From contig JALGQZ010000007.1 of NCBI GenBank assembly GCA_023105745.1, forward strand, positions 55,719,569-55,783,568: a stretch of 64,000 bases of DNA, given 5' to 3'. Origin of the DNA: Austropuccinia psidii. Its lineage: Eukaryota; Basidiomycota; Pucciniomycetes; Pucciniales; Sphaerophragmiaceae. Shown here piece by piece: positions 50,601 through 61,354 of the stretch (within the stretch, counting starts at the first letter, position 1; each line of letters starts with the position of its first letter). Both the position numbers and the translations under genes were made by a program. The notes beneath the pieces were generated by a model that was given only the letters and a program-made list of their open reading frames with translations, was not told the DNA's origin and ran no database searches.

Positions 50601-51581
50601 GGTTCCATCCCTGGTCAAATCCAAAGCAAAATATCGGGAACCATTTGTGGAAAAGGAATACTTGTGTCTACCAGCCAGACGAGTCGAAGTTCCCTCCATC
50701 GTGACGTTAGGTAGATTCAACGTCATAGAGAAATACCCAGGCGCCGCAACTAATAAGATGATCCTATTGATGAATGTTTTTAAAATCATGTGTAAAGCAG
50801 GAGCCGACACAAAACTTGCCATCATATCCTGGTTTTCTCAGGGTCAGCCTATCATCAGGATGCGGCCTGCACGTATTAACACCCTTGGAACAATTAAGAG
50901 GCATAATTTCAAAAATGTTATATGATCTGTATGAGGTTATAATTATACAAGCTTGTGTTAGCTAGAATGTACTTTTAATAAATGGTAAGAAAATTGTGGT
51001 AAAAGAGAAAATAAATAAATACGCACCCTTGTACTCCGATGCCACTATCGTGCAGGGGACTGAAGCCATATATCTGTGCTGATTGTTTGGCGGTATAACC
51101 TACAAAACGTCAAGAATTAATTGATAAGCTCAAATCGACAATGGAGAATCACTTTACCTGCCGGGTTATAGCCTTTACAATCAGCAGAAATCTTAACGAC
51201 GCCAAACGGAACTACAATGTGCATCACAGCAATGTGATGAGAATGAGTGGGAGCTAAGAACCGGTGTCAAGAAGTTCTCACCCGAAGCACCAGGGTTGAC
51301 ATTGCCATCATGAATCGTTCCGACGAATGGATTCTACTTGAGAAAATTGACAAGTTTCAAGAGAGAATCAGCCGAGACTTCATGCCGAAAAGCGCTCGTT
51401 TATGACAACTGACCACCCATTTAGTTAGATCTGGCAATGACTTGGCTTTGCCAAAGGATTGAGCTGAAGAATTCTCGCCAACCCGGGGGAAGATGATGCT
51501 ATCTTGAGACCTAGCCCCCTGTTCTTTCCAAGCAAAGAGTAAAAGTGGTAAGAGGAAGGGCGATGCTTTGCAATTCAACAT
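47696..51581 (-). CDS. Secreted GH92-family alpha-mannosidase, 20 exons
   Basis: A glycoside hydrolase family 92 exo-alpha-mannosidase, a calcium-dependent enzyme that trims alpha-mannose from glycans. My exon model on the minus strand is 51581-51414, 51333-51282, 51211-51158, 51099-51027, 50926-50816, 50763-50588, 50528-50465, 50389-50282, 50204-49926, 49859-49810, 49742-49691, 49613-49515, 49433-49271, 49192-49157, 49091-49005, 48912-48777, 48700-48573, 48500-48354, 48292-48202 and 48153-47696. It totals 2532 bp in one frame, 843 residues, a usual GH92 size. All introns are GT-AG. Residues 1-25 are a signal peptide (MLNCKASPFLLPLLLFAW). Family signatures are NPFVGT, GASVPFGVV, APGYFSMTL, YFDSLYCTWDTFR, PECRANNVAGY, RTIEYAFNDFAIAQ, and GIAGNDDNGAM at about residue 702, whose Asp pair belongs to the active site in studied members. 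Junctions of exons 14-15 and 19-20 are least certain. The C-terminal tail is Pro/Ser-rich. Confidence 0.9.
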
Positions 51582-51917
51582 AGCTGAGGCGACATAGGAA
51601 TTCTCAAAATCGATTCCAATTCGTCGGGAAAAAGGATTTCCCGTTACGTTCTTGTGTTACAAATTTGGGATTGCTCCCTTAACATCTTTCAGATTCAGAT
51701 TCCTTCTGCTCACTCACTTAAGCCCACTACACTCAACAGGAGGCGATGTCCTGTAATTTGTATAATTCAATGCCAGGGGCGGGCCCCATGCTAAAACCTC
51801 TTTTGGCACACCCTTTCTTAAATGTGTAATTACAGGCCAAACAAACTTATTGCATTCGAGGAAAGAAATGAAGAAAACAACAAAGATAAAAGCAAAAAAC
51901 ACTAAGAGCTAAGTCTC
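51582..51917 (-). other. Upstream region of the mannosidase gene
   Basis: About 330 bp between the start codon and a transposase remnant. It must hold the promoter and 5' untranslated region. I see no unambiguous TATA box. Confidence 0.35.
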
Positions 51918-52432
51918 TCAAATCTGCGTATTGTAAGGGTCCCAAATCATTGTTCTCTGAACTTGATTTGCTCGATCCTCGATTGGAACCGCACCCGCAA
52001 CAATTTGTTGGTTGGCTTGCTCCCATGATCTAAAATCAAATAAGGTTTCCATGAATGTCTCTTGCCATGAAATTGCATCCATGTTGGCATGTGCACAGAT
52101 GCCCTCCTCAAATTCTTCTAAGTGAATGGGTGAATTGAAGAAGTGATTTCCACACAGGATGTCATAATCAGCATGCTCACGGTTTTCATTTCTCTTGGGT
52201 TGTGTGATTTTTTTTTGGTTATCTTGAATAAGATGCAATGTGATTTGACTTATCATTTTCAGAGTCATTGCAACATTGGGTTTTGGTACTTGGTTTTAAT
52301 TGCGGCCATGATGGAAGAGTCCTTCAACACCTACTGCATGTGGTACAAGCTCACAAATATTCAGTAGCAAAATTCGTGCTATATCAGGTAGACCAAGCCA
52401 GTAATCAATGGCTTGACTTGTAAATACACCTG
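51918..52432 (-). pseudogene. C-terminal remnant of a hAT-type transposase
   Basis: On the minus strand a TTTTTAACAG acceptor-like site precedes AIDYWLGLPDIARILLL and PHAVGVEGLFHHGRN. After a stop and frame change, TLKMISQITLHL follows. This order resembles the hAT C-terminal dimerisation region, where a hydrophobic block is followed by an (A/G)-V-E-x-L-F motif and a helix. The following 90 residues (52268-51918) contain LFDFRSWEQ and AVPIEDRANQVQR and end at WDPYNTQI. Catalytic domains and terminal inverted repeats are not seen. The assignment rests on pattern memory. Confidence 0.5.
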
Positions 52433-53087
52433 TTAAAAAGGCAATGCATCAATCAATAAAATTAAATTCAGATAATTTGAGGGATTAGAAAAGCACATAC
52501 CATTGCATGTGTGTCCAAATGGTTTGTGCTGACTGTAATGTCATTTAATTTGTGGAATGAAGAGCTCAGACTACTCCTTGGAGTGCTGCAAATTTATGGA
52601 AAGAACTAAAATCATTAATGTGATATCTTTCAGTAGAGAGACCACCATGTTGCAAAAAGATAGGTGTAAAAAGAAGGGAATGATGTAGATATTAGCTTAG
52701 AAATCTTGAGCATGTTGATGAATTACTTTCAGAGAGTGATTTTTGATGCTAGTGAATCAATATTAAGCTGTATTATATATAAGTGAAAAAGAAACCTTTG
52801 GGAATTCTTCCCATATATCACAGTGTTCAGTATGTTTATGCTCATGTCTCACATTTTCATTAACCACTGGCTTGAGGAGCAAGCCAGTGCATCATTTGAA
52901 GTAAAGTGCTCTCAGTCTTCAATTACTGAGACAACAGCTGCTGGTATGGAGGATGTATCACTTTAAGGATTTTAGAATTTTCTCAAGCAGTTTTTTGAAA
53001 CTTCCTTTTGTTATTAAAAACTGATGCATACTTTTTAAAGTGAGTATCATCATTACTCTCACAAATTTGAAAGCCCATGTGGAATAG
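52433..53087. other. Unassigned spacer before element C
   Basis: No supported gene. It may contain more of the hAT remnant in unrecognisable form. AATAG at 53083-53087 is the presumed left target site of element C. Confidence 0.4.
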
Positions 53088-55111
53088 TGTGAGCCTTGGA
53101 GATATGACCACATACCCAATAAGGTCACAAAAAAGACTTAGAATAATTATACCTTTAATATAATTATATTAAAATTACTTAGAATAATTATACATTAAAA
53201 ATAATTACTTAAATATACAAAAAATACCATAAATTGGTAAAAAAATTGGTTTAACTTAAAAACCAATGAATCAACATGTAAAATAAATTATACCATTGGA
53301 TTCCCCTTGGTAAAATACACATATACTATTTTTATGGCATATCTGTAAAGTCAATATTTAATGAGTTATAAGGTATAATACCTTATAAAAACCATAAAAC
53401 CTTATTTATCTCAAGAACTAATGAAACAACATGTGAAATAAATTGTACCAGTGGATTTCCCACGAAGGTCCACACATAAAACAATTAATAAGCTAATTTC
53501 CAAAGTTAATACTTAAGGAATTAACCTGAATATATGCACTTTTTTGGTCAACGCATATATTCAAGGATCATAGCTAATATCTCCTAAGCTATACATGATA
53601 GAATGATGAATCAAAAATAAAGTTACCACGTACTTACTGTAAGAACACAGATATGAACTTTATTTTATAAATTATAAACAAGGTTAAAACCTATGATGAA
53701 ATATTGATAAAAATCAACAGAGCTGTTGACCACTTTGTTGTGAAAGTGCTCCAAACTTAAAAAAAGTATACAGTTGGATTCTACTAGTTCATTCGAGAAG
53801 AATGATGTAATTTCTATTATTAAATTCAGGGTATAACCCCCTGAAATCAAGGTTTGAAGTTCAAAATATTGAATTTCAACAGAAAAGATGAGTAACAAGA
53901 AAAATCATCAAAATTAGAGTTTTGATGATGTAATGAAAAGCTCTTGGCAGCATAATGAGGTTATGCCAGGCTATCAGAATTCACTCTCTGAATTGCTGTA
54001 GCGTGTAAATCTTAAAAGTTATTGAGGATCAAAGTTTGAGCTTAATTTGAGCAGTTATGATCACATACTGTAACCTTAATTTAAGTTTAACAGTCTTAAG
54101 AGTGATAAAATTGGTGAATACTATTAGTTTATGATTAAAACTAATAAAATCCACGAAATTTGGGGTTCTGACAAGCCTCTGATGTCATCAAACTTAGAGT
54201 TATAGTGATAACTCTAAATAATGGTGTAATAATGATGTAATATGGTTTGATCATGATGTAATCACCCTCAAACCTTAAAATATTGATCCATTCCAGTGGA
54301 TATGATCAGTACACGTCTACTAGAAGCCTGTTGGACTCTAGGAGGGAGGTATTTACTATAAATAGAGCTCTTTTTACTCTATTTACCCCTCAGACGCATC
54401 AAAAACATTAAATCAATTAAATAAAAGGTAATTTCTTTATTCTTTATATATAAAACTCTTATATTATTAAAGACCAAAGACCATCTTAATATTAATCACT
54501 ATTTCTACGTGATTAAATCAATTCTTTAATTGTTTTTGTCATAAATCTCTCTATAAACTCATTTCCACGTAAAATCAAGAAATTTAGTAATTTTCTTTAT
54601 TTTTTATTGTAAATACAATTTGAAAAAGTTGTATTATATTCTTTTGGCGTAAAATATCTCAATATTATTATTTTAAGTGTTAAAAGTAGGTTTTTTCATC
54701 TTATTATAATAATTTCTCTCTTATTATTACTCTTAATAATTCTTAATTAATATAAATAGTATTTATATTAATATATAACTTTAATATTAGTGATATTATT
54801 GTTATTAATTGTTCTTTACTTATAAAAAACAGTTTTTTACGCCTTTATTATTTGTTGGTAACAATAATAAAGAGCTTTATAATATATTAATTATTTTATA
54901 TTAATATATTATTTATAATATTATAATTTCATATAATATTAATTATATTATTATATTTACTTAATAATATAATATTTTTACGCCATAATAATAATATTTC
55001 TTTATTATTATTATTATTTTAATCTTATTTATTTCAATTATAAGGACATTCAGAGTACAATAAGTAATAAATTAGTAATTTTTACTTATTGTTTCATAGT
55101 CAAACCTTACA
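53088..55111 (+). repeat. 5' LTR of element C
   Basis: It starts TGTGAGCCTTGGAG and ends CAAACCTTACA. It is 2024 bp. It contains the hairpin at 53728-53751 and a second inverted repeat, GAATATATGC (53528-53537) with GCATATATTC (53553-53562). Confidence 0.93.
54357..54365 (+). promoter_or_regulatory. TATA box of element C 5' LTR
   Basis: TATAAATAG in a block conserved in all family I LTRs. It is followed by CCCCTCAGACGCATC and then AAAAGGTAATTTC at 54424-54436. Transcription would begin roughly 30 bases downstream, by the usual TATA spacing. Confidence 0.6.
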
Positions 55112-55113
55112 TT

Positions 55114-55129
55114 TGGGGGCCTGGCCGTG
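55114..55129 (+). promoter_or_regulatory. Candidate PBS of element C
   Basis: TGGGGGCCTGGCCGTG starts two bases after the LTR. It is identical to the site in element A. The primer tRNA is not established; the sequence implies a tRNA 3' end of GGCC then CCCA, with C as the base before CCA. Confidence 0.6.
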
Positions 55130-55617
55130 ATATTTACTTAAAAGACCTTTGAAAAGATTCTATTTGGGTTTATCCAATAATAAATTATATTTATAATCAT
55201 AAAATTATATAATAATTTTATATTTTATTGATTTTAAAAGCTATTGAGGCATTTGGAAAGCAATTGTACTGTCTTACACGTGGTTTTTCACATCCTTAGA
55301 CTTGCAAGAACTTTCTTTGAGTGACTCTAGTGATTAAAAGAGATATTTTATAAATTAAAAATAATTTTTATTATAATTTAATTCTATAAGAATCATATTC
55401 ATTTTTTATCTTATTCTTTAAAAATAAAAAAATATATAAAAAATATTAAAAAATATTAAAAACCAATAAAAAAGTAATTTTCATTCATTTTTATTAATTT
55501 CTTTATTTATTTCAATTTTTTAAAAGATATAAAAGCAATTTCTACGTGGAAAATTGCCATATCTTGCCAAAAATAACACTTCTTATAAAAAGACTTATAT
55601 TTATTTGTCTTTTTTAG

Positions 55618-55767
55618 TGTTTGAAGATAACCCAACAGAAGAAAACCAAGCTACTGTTGAGAGATTGGTGGAAGAAACTTTTCAAAGTTTTCCAACACCA
55701 GTTATCACCAAAAGAAAGAAAGCTAAGAAATTAGACTTTCCAGGGCCCACCATTCAAGACTCTGAAG
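55618..55767 (+). CDS. Candidate upstream exon of the overlapping ORF, element C
   Basis: A 150-bp segment between TTTTTTAG and GAAG|GTGAGC, both good splice signals. It encodes VFEDNPTEENQATVERLVEE, a basic KRKKAKK run and PGPTIQDSE. Splicing 55768-55851 (GT-AG) brings it into the phase of the 148-codon ORF. The exon has no ATG. An upstream exon ending in A would create a split ATG with its first two bases. Confidence 0.5.
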
Positions 55768-55983
55768 GTGAGCACCTCTTTTTAAATTGCCATAAAAGGA
55801 TTTTTCTAAAATACTTTTATTTTTTCTTATTCTTTAAATTATGACTACCAGAAGAGGTTCCCAATACTCCATTCAATCAGATGGAGCTGGACTCAGAGGT
55901 AGAATTGATCCCTCAAAAGGGAAAAGAAAGGGCAATATCCCCAGTCGAACAGAATCCACACAAGGAAGTGCCTTATCCCAAAG

Positions 55984-56049
55984 GCAAGTCCCAGAAATGC
56001 CCATGATATCTGAGCCTGAATTAGAACTAAGTATGAGTAGCTCAAACAG
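55984..56049 (+). other. Candidate 66-bp GC-AG intron within gag
   Basis: AAAG|GCAAGTCC is a good GC-type donor and CTCAAACAG|GTACA a good acceptor. Removing it bypasses the stops between the 55852-55983 segment and the 148-codon ORF and keeps them in one phase. Equivalent sites keep phase in B (30740-30798 region) and A (minus strand, about 16055-16121). Confidence 0.4.
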
Positions 56050-56087
56050 GTACAAATCACATTCAGAGGGCTCAAATAGACATCTAC

Positions 56088-56534
56088 ATGAGCCAGTACA
56101 AGCAGTATTGCACAGTGTACAAGGACAAAGATTGGGAAATGTTGCCTCAAATACACCAAGGAGTGATGAACTCCTGGCACATCCTGAAAAAGTTCCTCAA
56201 AGAGGAGGAGATAGTGAAATACTCCAATGGATGGAATCCACTGTCATCCAAACCTCAAATCAAAAAAATCAAGGACTACCATGCCAAAAAGAGGGAGGCA
56301 ACCAAGGAAGAAGCCCCAGTAGCTTCTACCAGCAAGCCCCAAGCCAACCCACTTCCCCAAGAAGGGAAGAAGAACAAGAAAAAGCATTGGAAGAAACCAT
56401 ATTCCCCAAGCTACAGAATCCCAAGAATCCAAAAGGATGCCATGGACAATGTTTTCAACATGGCCAGAACCTTGATGGAATTCAAGGACAAGGAAGAGCA
56501 AAGAATGAGACAACCTCATTTCCCAAAGAAATAA
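56088..56534 (+). CDS. Overlapping 148-codon ORF, element C
   Basis: It starts MSQYKQYCTV, ends RQPHFPKK and is identical in length and ends to the A and B copies. If the candidate 66-bp intron is removed, the frame extends upstream through [12 protein letters not shown]. With an ATG at 55881 the product would be 195 residues. The motif [15 protein letters not shown] and a lysine-rich centre are retained. No known domain is recognised. It might bind nucleic acid, judging from its charge, but that is inference. Confidence 0.65.
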   Translation: MSQYKQYCTVYKDKDWEMLPQIHQGVMNSWHILKKFLKEEEIVKYSNGWNPLSSKPQIKKIKDYHAKKREATKEEAPVASTSKPQANPLPQEGKKNKKKHWKKPYSPSYRIPRIQKDAMDNVFNMARTLMEFKDKEEQRMRQPHFPKK

Positions 56535-57046
56535 CCTTGTCCTAAGATGTTGTAAATACTTTAACAGAAATTAAAAATAGTATATTACCTCTAAAAGAAA
56601 TTAAAGATAGTTTATTATCACTACAAGAAATAAATAACAATTAATCTTCTTTAACAAAAATTTTTGTGCAAAACAAGAAAGAAATTGACAACATTAAGTT
56701 TATTGTTGAAAATAATAAACCAAAGAATTTAATTGACAATACTCAAAAATTAATACAAGGACAACAAGAATTGTATAAATACATAAAAGATATCAAAGAC
56801 AAGACTTTGACAATCAATTATGATGTGAGTATTGACAATCTTACAGAAAAATTAAATAAATTAAGTATTTCTGTAGAAAAATTTGAAGAAAAGACTTCAT
56901 CACACCAAAAATTACTTTTGGACCATGTAGAAAAAAGTGATGAAGCAAGAATGCATCTGAGAGATGATATTCAAAGTGAAATAAGGCTTATTACAGAAAA
57001 AATGGATAAAATTAATGAGGCTAATTTAAATATGCCAAAGTTATGA

Positions 57047-59328
57047 ACACCATTTTCTCATATAAAAAGCCCTGTTAAAACAAAAGAGGAATTGTCAAAT
57101 CCTTTGATAACAGACTTGAGTCACCAAGACAATAACCAAGTCTTAATGAAGGAAGCACCTCAATTGAAGGAATGGCCAACATTCACAGGAGAAGGTGAAT
57201 ATGACCACATGTCATTTATTAAAACAATTGACATGTTACAAGAAGACTATGCCATACCAGATGAATTAATCACTGCAAGATTACATTCATTGTTTGAGAA
57301 ATCTGCAAAAAGATGGTATTATGGCATAAGACAAACAAATGGTAAAAATACCTGGTCTTGGTGGAAACAAGAAATAATCACCAAGTGGGCAAATGATGCC
57401 TGGAGGTATAAAATAGAAAATACATTTGAAAATTCTTTCTTTGACCCAGAGAAAGATAAACCTTTAACTTGGTTCTTAAAACAAGTTGAAAGGCTTAATG
57501 CACTGTACCCAGAAATGTCACAGAAGATGGTGCATATGAAAATACTTAAAAAATGTGGAGGGGAACTAGAACATGCCCTAAGAAGCAGGTGTATAGAGCC
57601 ATGCTCCACAGAAGAGTATATAAATGCACTAGAAGATATAGTGACAAGAACAAAAATTGGCAGGACTTGGAAAAAATTGGACATTAAAAGCCCAAATAAA
57701 CCATTTATCAAAAAAGATAAATCAAAAGAATCCTTTAAGCCCAATACATCCAACAATAATGAGCAAAGAAAATGCCATAAATGTGGAGGTATTGGACACT
57801 TAGCCAATAATTGCCTTAAAAAAGCAAAGATTAATGAAATTGTGGAAACAGAAAACCACAATGACAAAGAAGAGGAATCTGACTCTGAAAAAGAGACAGA
57901 AGAGTCAGAAAGCTCTGAAAGTGATGAAATCAATATAATTAATGCACAAATTAATAATATTGATATAATTTATGAAGTACTGGATGTTAATTCAAACTTG
58001 CCACAAGTTGGAACATCTGACACAAATCTGACAAACATACAAGATGCCAAAATGTATAGAACCAAACCTGCAAGAGGAATGGGATATACAGCTGGAAAAT
58101 CAAGTATAAGTATTGTTATGGTTAATAACCAAGAAGGAAAAGTTAACTTGGATACAGGAGCATATTGCACTTGTGTTGGCAAAAGTTATTTAAAAACCAT
58201 TGTCCCAGACTGGCAAAGAAAACTTATGCCAATACAAGGTGTCAAATTTAGTAGTGCAAGTGAGAGCATGAAGCCCCTTGGAATAATTGATTTAACACTA
58301 ATTTTTCCTCACCCCTCACAATGTGTCAGAATTAAATTAGAGTTTGTAGTAATGGAAAACTGTACTAGTAATCATTTCATACTTGGGAATGACTACTTAT
58401 CAATCTATGGTATAGATATCTCCAACCAAAAGGATAGATATTTTACCATAGGAGATAACAAAAGACAAAAGTTTGGATTCTTAAATAACAAAAAACAAAT
58501 CACAGTTATTAAGAATGAAGAAAAAATTCCAGAAAAGGAACTTTTTATATCTGAACAACTCAAAGAGGCAGAATTCAATCAAGAATTAACAGAAAAAATG
58601 AAAGAAAAATTGATTGACCTCTTATTTAAGTATAAAAATGCCTTTGCAACTGACAAAGAGCCACTAGGTGCCATAATTGGACAGGAAGTGGATATAATTC
58701 TTAATGTAGAAAAACCTTACCCACCTTTATTAAGAAGACCTGCTTATCCAGCCAGTCCAAGAGCTAGAGAAGCCTTAGAGGTGCACATTAAAGAATTAAT
58801 GGACCTTGGAGTATTAAGAAAGGTTGGACATAATGAACAAGTAGAAGTTACTACACCTGTCATTATAACTTGGCATAATGGAAAATCAAGGATGGTAGGA
58901 GACTTCAGAGCCCTGAATACCTATACCATTCCAGACAGATATCCAATACCCAGAATCCATGAGACATTGACCCAATTGTCACAAGCTAAGTTCATCACAG
59001 CTATGGATGCTCTTAAGGGTTTTCATCAAAATGTCTTAACAGACAATGCCAAGAAACTACTAAGAATAATAGTCCATTGTGGAATTTTTGAATACTTAAG
59101 AATGCCATTTGGAATAAAAAATGCACCTTCCCATTATCAAAGAATGATGAATACCATATTTCCTGAAGAATTATCAGAAGGATGGTTGATTATCTATATT
59201 GATGATATCATAGTTTGCTCAGAAACTTGGGAAAATCACCTTACAAGACTAGAAAGGGTACTACAAAAAATAGTCCAAGTGAATATGAAAATTTCCTTGA
59301 AAAAATGTCATTTTGCATATAGTGAATT
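57047..59328 (+). CDS. Element C Gag core, protease and reverse transcriptase (5' portion)
   Basis: An open frame from 57047 (first Met at 57092) to the solo LTR at 59329. It contains the Gag core ([22 protein letters not shown]) and CCHC knuckle [14 protein letters not shown] at 57773-57814. An acidic Ser/Glu linker, protease DTGA at 58151-58162, and RT with [17 protein letters not shown] and YIDDII at 59195-59212 follow. It breaks after CHFAYSE. The last codons of the ORF (to 59407) are LTR sequence and not part of the protein. Confidence 0.92.
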
Positions 59329-61354
59329 TGTAAGGTTTGACTATGAAACAATAAGTAAAAATTACCAATTTATTACTTATTGTACTCTGAATGTCCTTAT
59401 AAAATGAATAAATAAGATTAAGATAATAATAATAATAAAGAAATATTATTATTATGGCGTAAAATTATTATATTATTAAATAAATATAATAATATAATTA
59501 ATATTATATAAAAATATAATATTATAAATAATATATTAATATAAAATAATTAATATATTATAAAGCTCTTTATTATTGTTACTAACAAATAATAAAGGCG
59601 TAAAAAATTGTTTTTTATAAATAAAAAACAATTAATAAGAATAATATTACCAATATTAAAGTTATAAATTAATATAAATACTATTTATATTAAATAAGAA
59701 TTATTATGAATAATAATAAGAGAGAAATTATTATAATAAGATGAAATAACCTACTTTTAACACTTAAGATAATAATTTTGAGTTATTTTACGCCAAAAGA
59801 ATATAATACAACTTTTTCAAATTGTATTTACAATAAAAATAAAGAGATTTTACTAAATTTCTTGATTTTACGTGGAAATGAGCTTTTTAGAGAGATTTAT
59901 AGCAAAAACAATTAAAGAATTGATTTAATCACGTAAAAATGGTTATTAATAACAAGATGGTCTTTGGTCTTTAAGAATATAAGAGTTTTATATTTAAAGA
60001 ATAAAGAAATTACCTTTTATTTAATTGATTTAATGTTTTTGATGCGTCTGAGGGGAAAACAGAGTAAAAAGAGCTCTATTTATAGTAAATACCTCCCTCC
60101 TAGAGTCCAACAGGCTTCTAGTAGACGTGTACTGATCATATCCACTGGAATTGATCAATATTTTAAGGTTTGAGGGTGATTACATCATGATCAAACCATA
60201 TTACATCATTATTACACCATTATTTAGAGTTATCACTATAACTCTAAATGTGATGACATCAGAGGCTTGGCAGAACCCCAAATTTCGTGGATTTTATTAG
60301 TTTTAATCATAAACTAATAGTATTCACCAATTTTATCACTATTAAGACTGTTAAACTTAATTTAAGGTTACAGTGTGTGATCATAACAGCTCAATTTAAG
60401 CTCAAACTTTGATCCTCAATAACTTTTAAGGTTTTCACGCTACAGCAATTCAGAGAGTGAATTCTGATAGCCTGACATAACCTTATTATGCTGCCAAGAG
60501 CTTTTCATTACATCATCAAAACTCTAATTTTGATGATTTTTCTTGTAACTCATCTTTTCTGTCGAAATTCAATATTTTAAACTTCAAACCTTGATTTCAG
60601 GGGGTTATACCCTGAATTTAATAATAAAAATTACATCATTCTTCACGAATGAACTAGTAGAATCCAACTGTGTACTTTTTTTTAAGTTTGGAGCACTTTC
60701 ACAACAAAGTGGTCAACAGCTCTGTTGATTTTTATCAATATTTCATCATAGGTTTTAACCTTGTTTATAACTTGTAAAATAAAGTTCATATCTGTGTTCT
60801 TACAGTAATTACGTGGTAACTTTATTTTTGGTTCATCATTCTATCATGTATATTTTAGAAGATATTAGCTATGATCACTGAATATATGCGTTGACCAAAA
60901 AAGTGCATATATTCAGGATAATTCCTTAAGTATTGATTTTGGGAATTAGCTTATTAATTGTTTTATATGTGGATTTTTGTGAGGAACCCACTGGTACAAT
61001 TTGCTTTACATGTTGTTTCATTAGTTTCTGAGATAAATAAGGTTTTATGGTTTTTATAAGGTATTATACCTTATAATTCCTTAAATATTGACTTTACAGA
61101 TATGCCATAAAAGTGGTATATGTGTATTTTTCCATGGGGAATCCAATGGTATAATTTATTTCACATGTTCATTCATTTGTTTTTAAGTTAAACCAATTTT
61201 AGTACCAATTTATGGTATTTTTTGTATATTTGAGTAATTATTTTTAGTGTATAATTATTCTAATTAATTTTAATATAATTATATTAAAGGTATAATTATT
61301 ATTAATCTTTTTTGTGACCTTATTGGATATGTGGTCATATCTCAAAGGCTCACA
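59329..61354 (-). repeat. Family I solo LTR nested in element C reverse transcriptase
   Basis: Plus-strand text starts TGTAAGGTTTGAC and ends AAAGGCTCACA, with GAATT duplicated at 59324-59328 and 61355-61359. It is 2026 bp and opposite in orientation to element C. It belongs to the same family as its host element. TATA complement is at 60076-60084. Confidence 0.93.

Larger units (their letters stand above)
55841..57046 (+). pseudogene. Element C gag, N-terminal part with three nonsense codons
   Basis: It begins [14 protein letters not shown]. The 234-codon frame ends at TAA where element A reads TCTCCTGAT. The same phase then continues through a second TAA near 56642 (TTA in A), an open 126-codon stretch at 56666-57046 (coiled region, [13 protein letters not shown]), and a TGA at 57044 (TCA in A). 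The stops are point changes relative to A, so Gag of this copy is not made in full. Confidence 0.88.

Noticed and set aside
57319..57933. 204-codon minus-strand ORF opposite element C gag
   Set aside because: It is the antisense of the Gag core and knuckle. A similar one lies opposite A (14171-14695), but it is broken and shorter, and its Ser/Phe-rich text is the expected complement of Lys/Glu codons.
59329..59407. C-terminal extension of the element C Pol frame beyond 59328
   Set aside because: These codons read into the inserted solo LTR and are not part of the protein.
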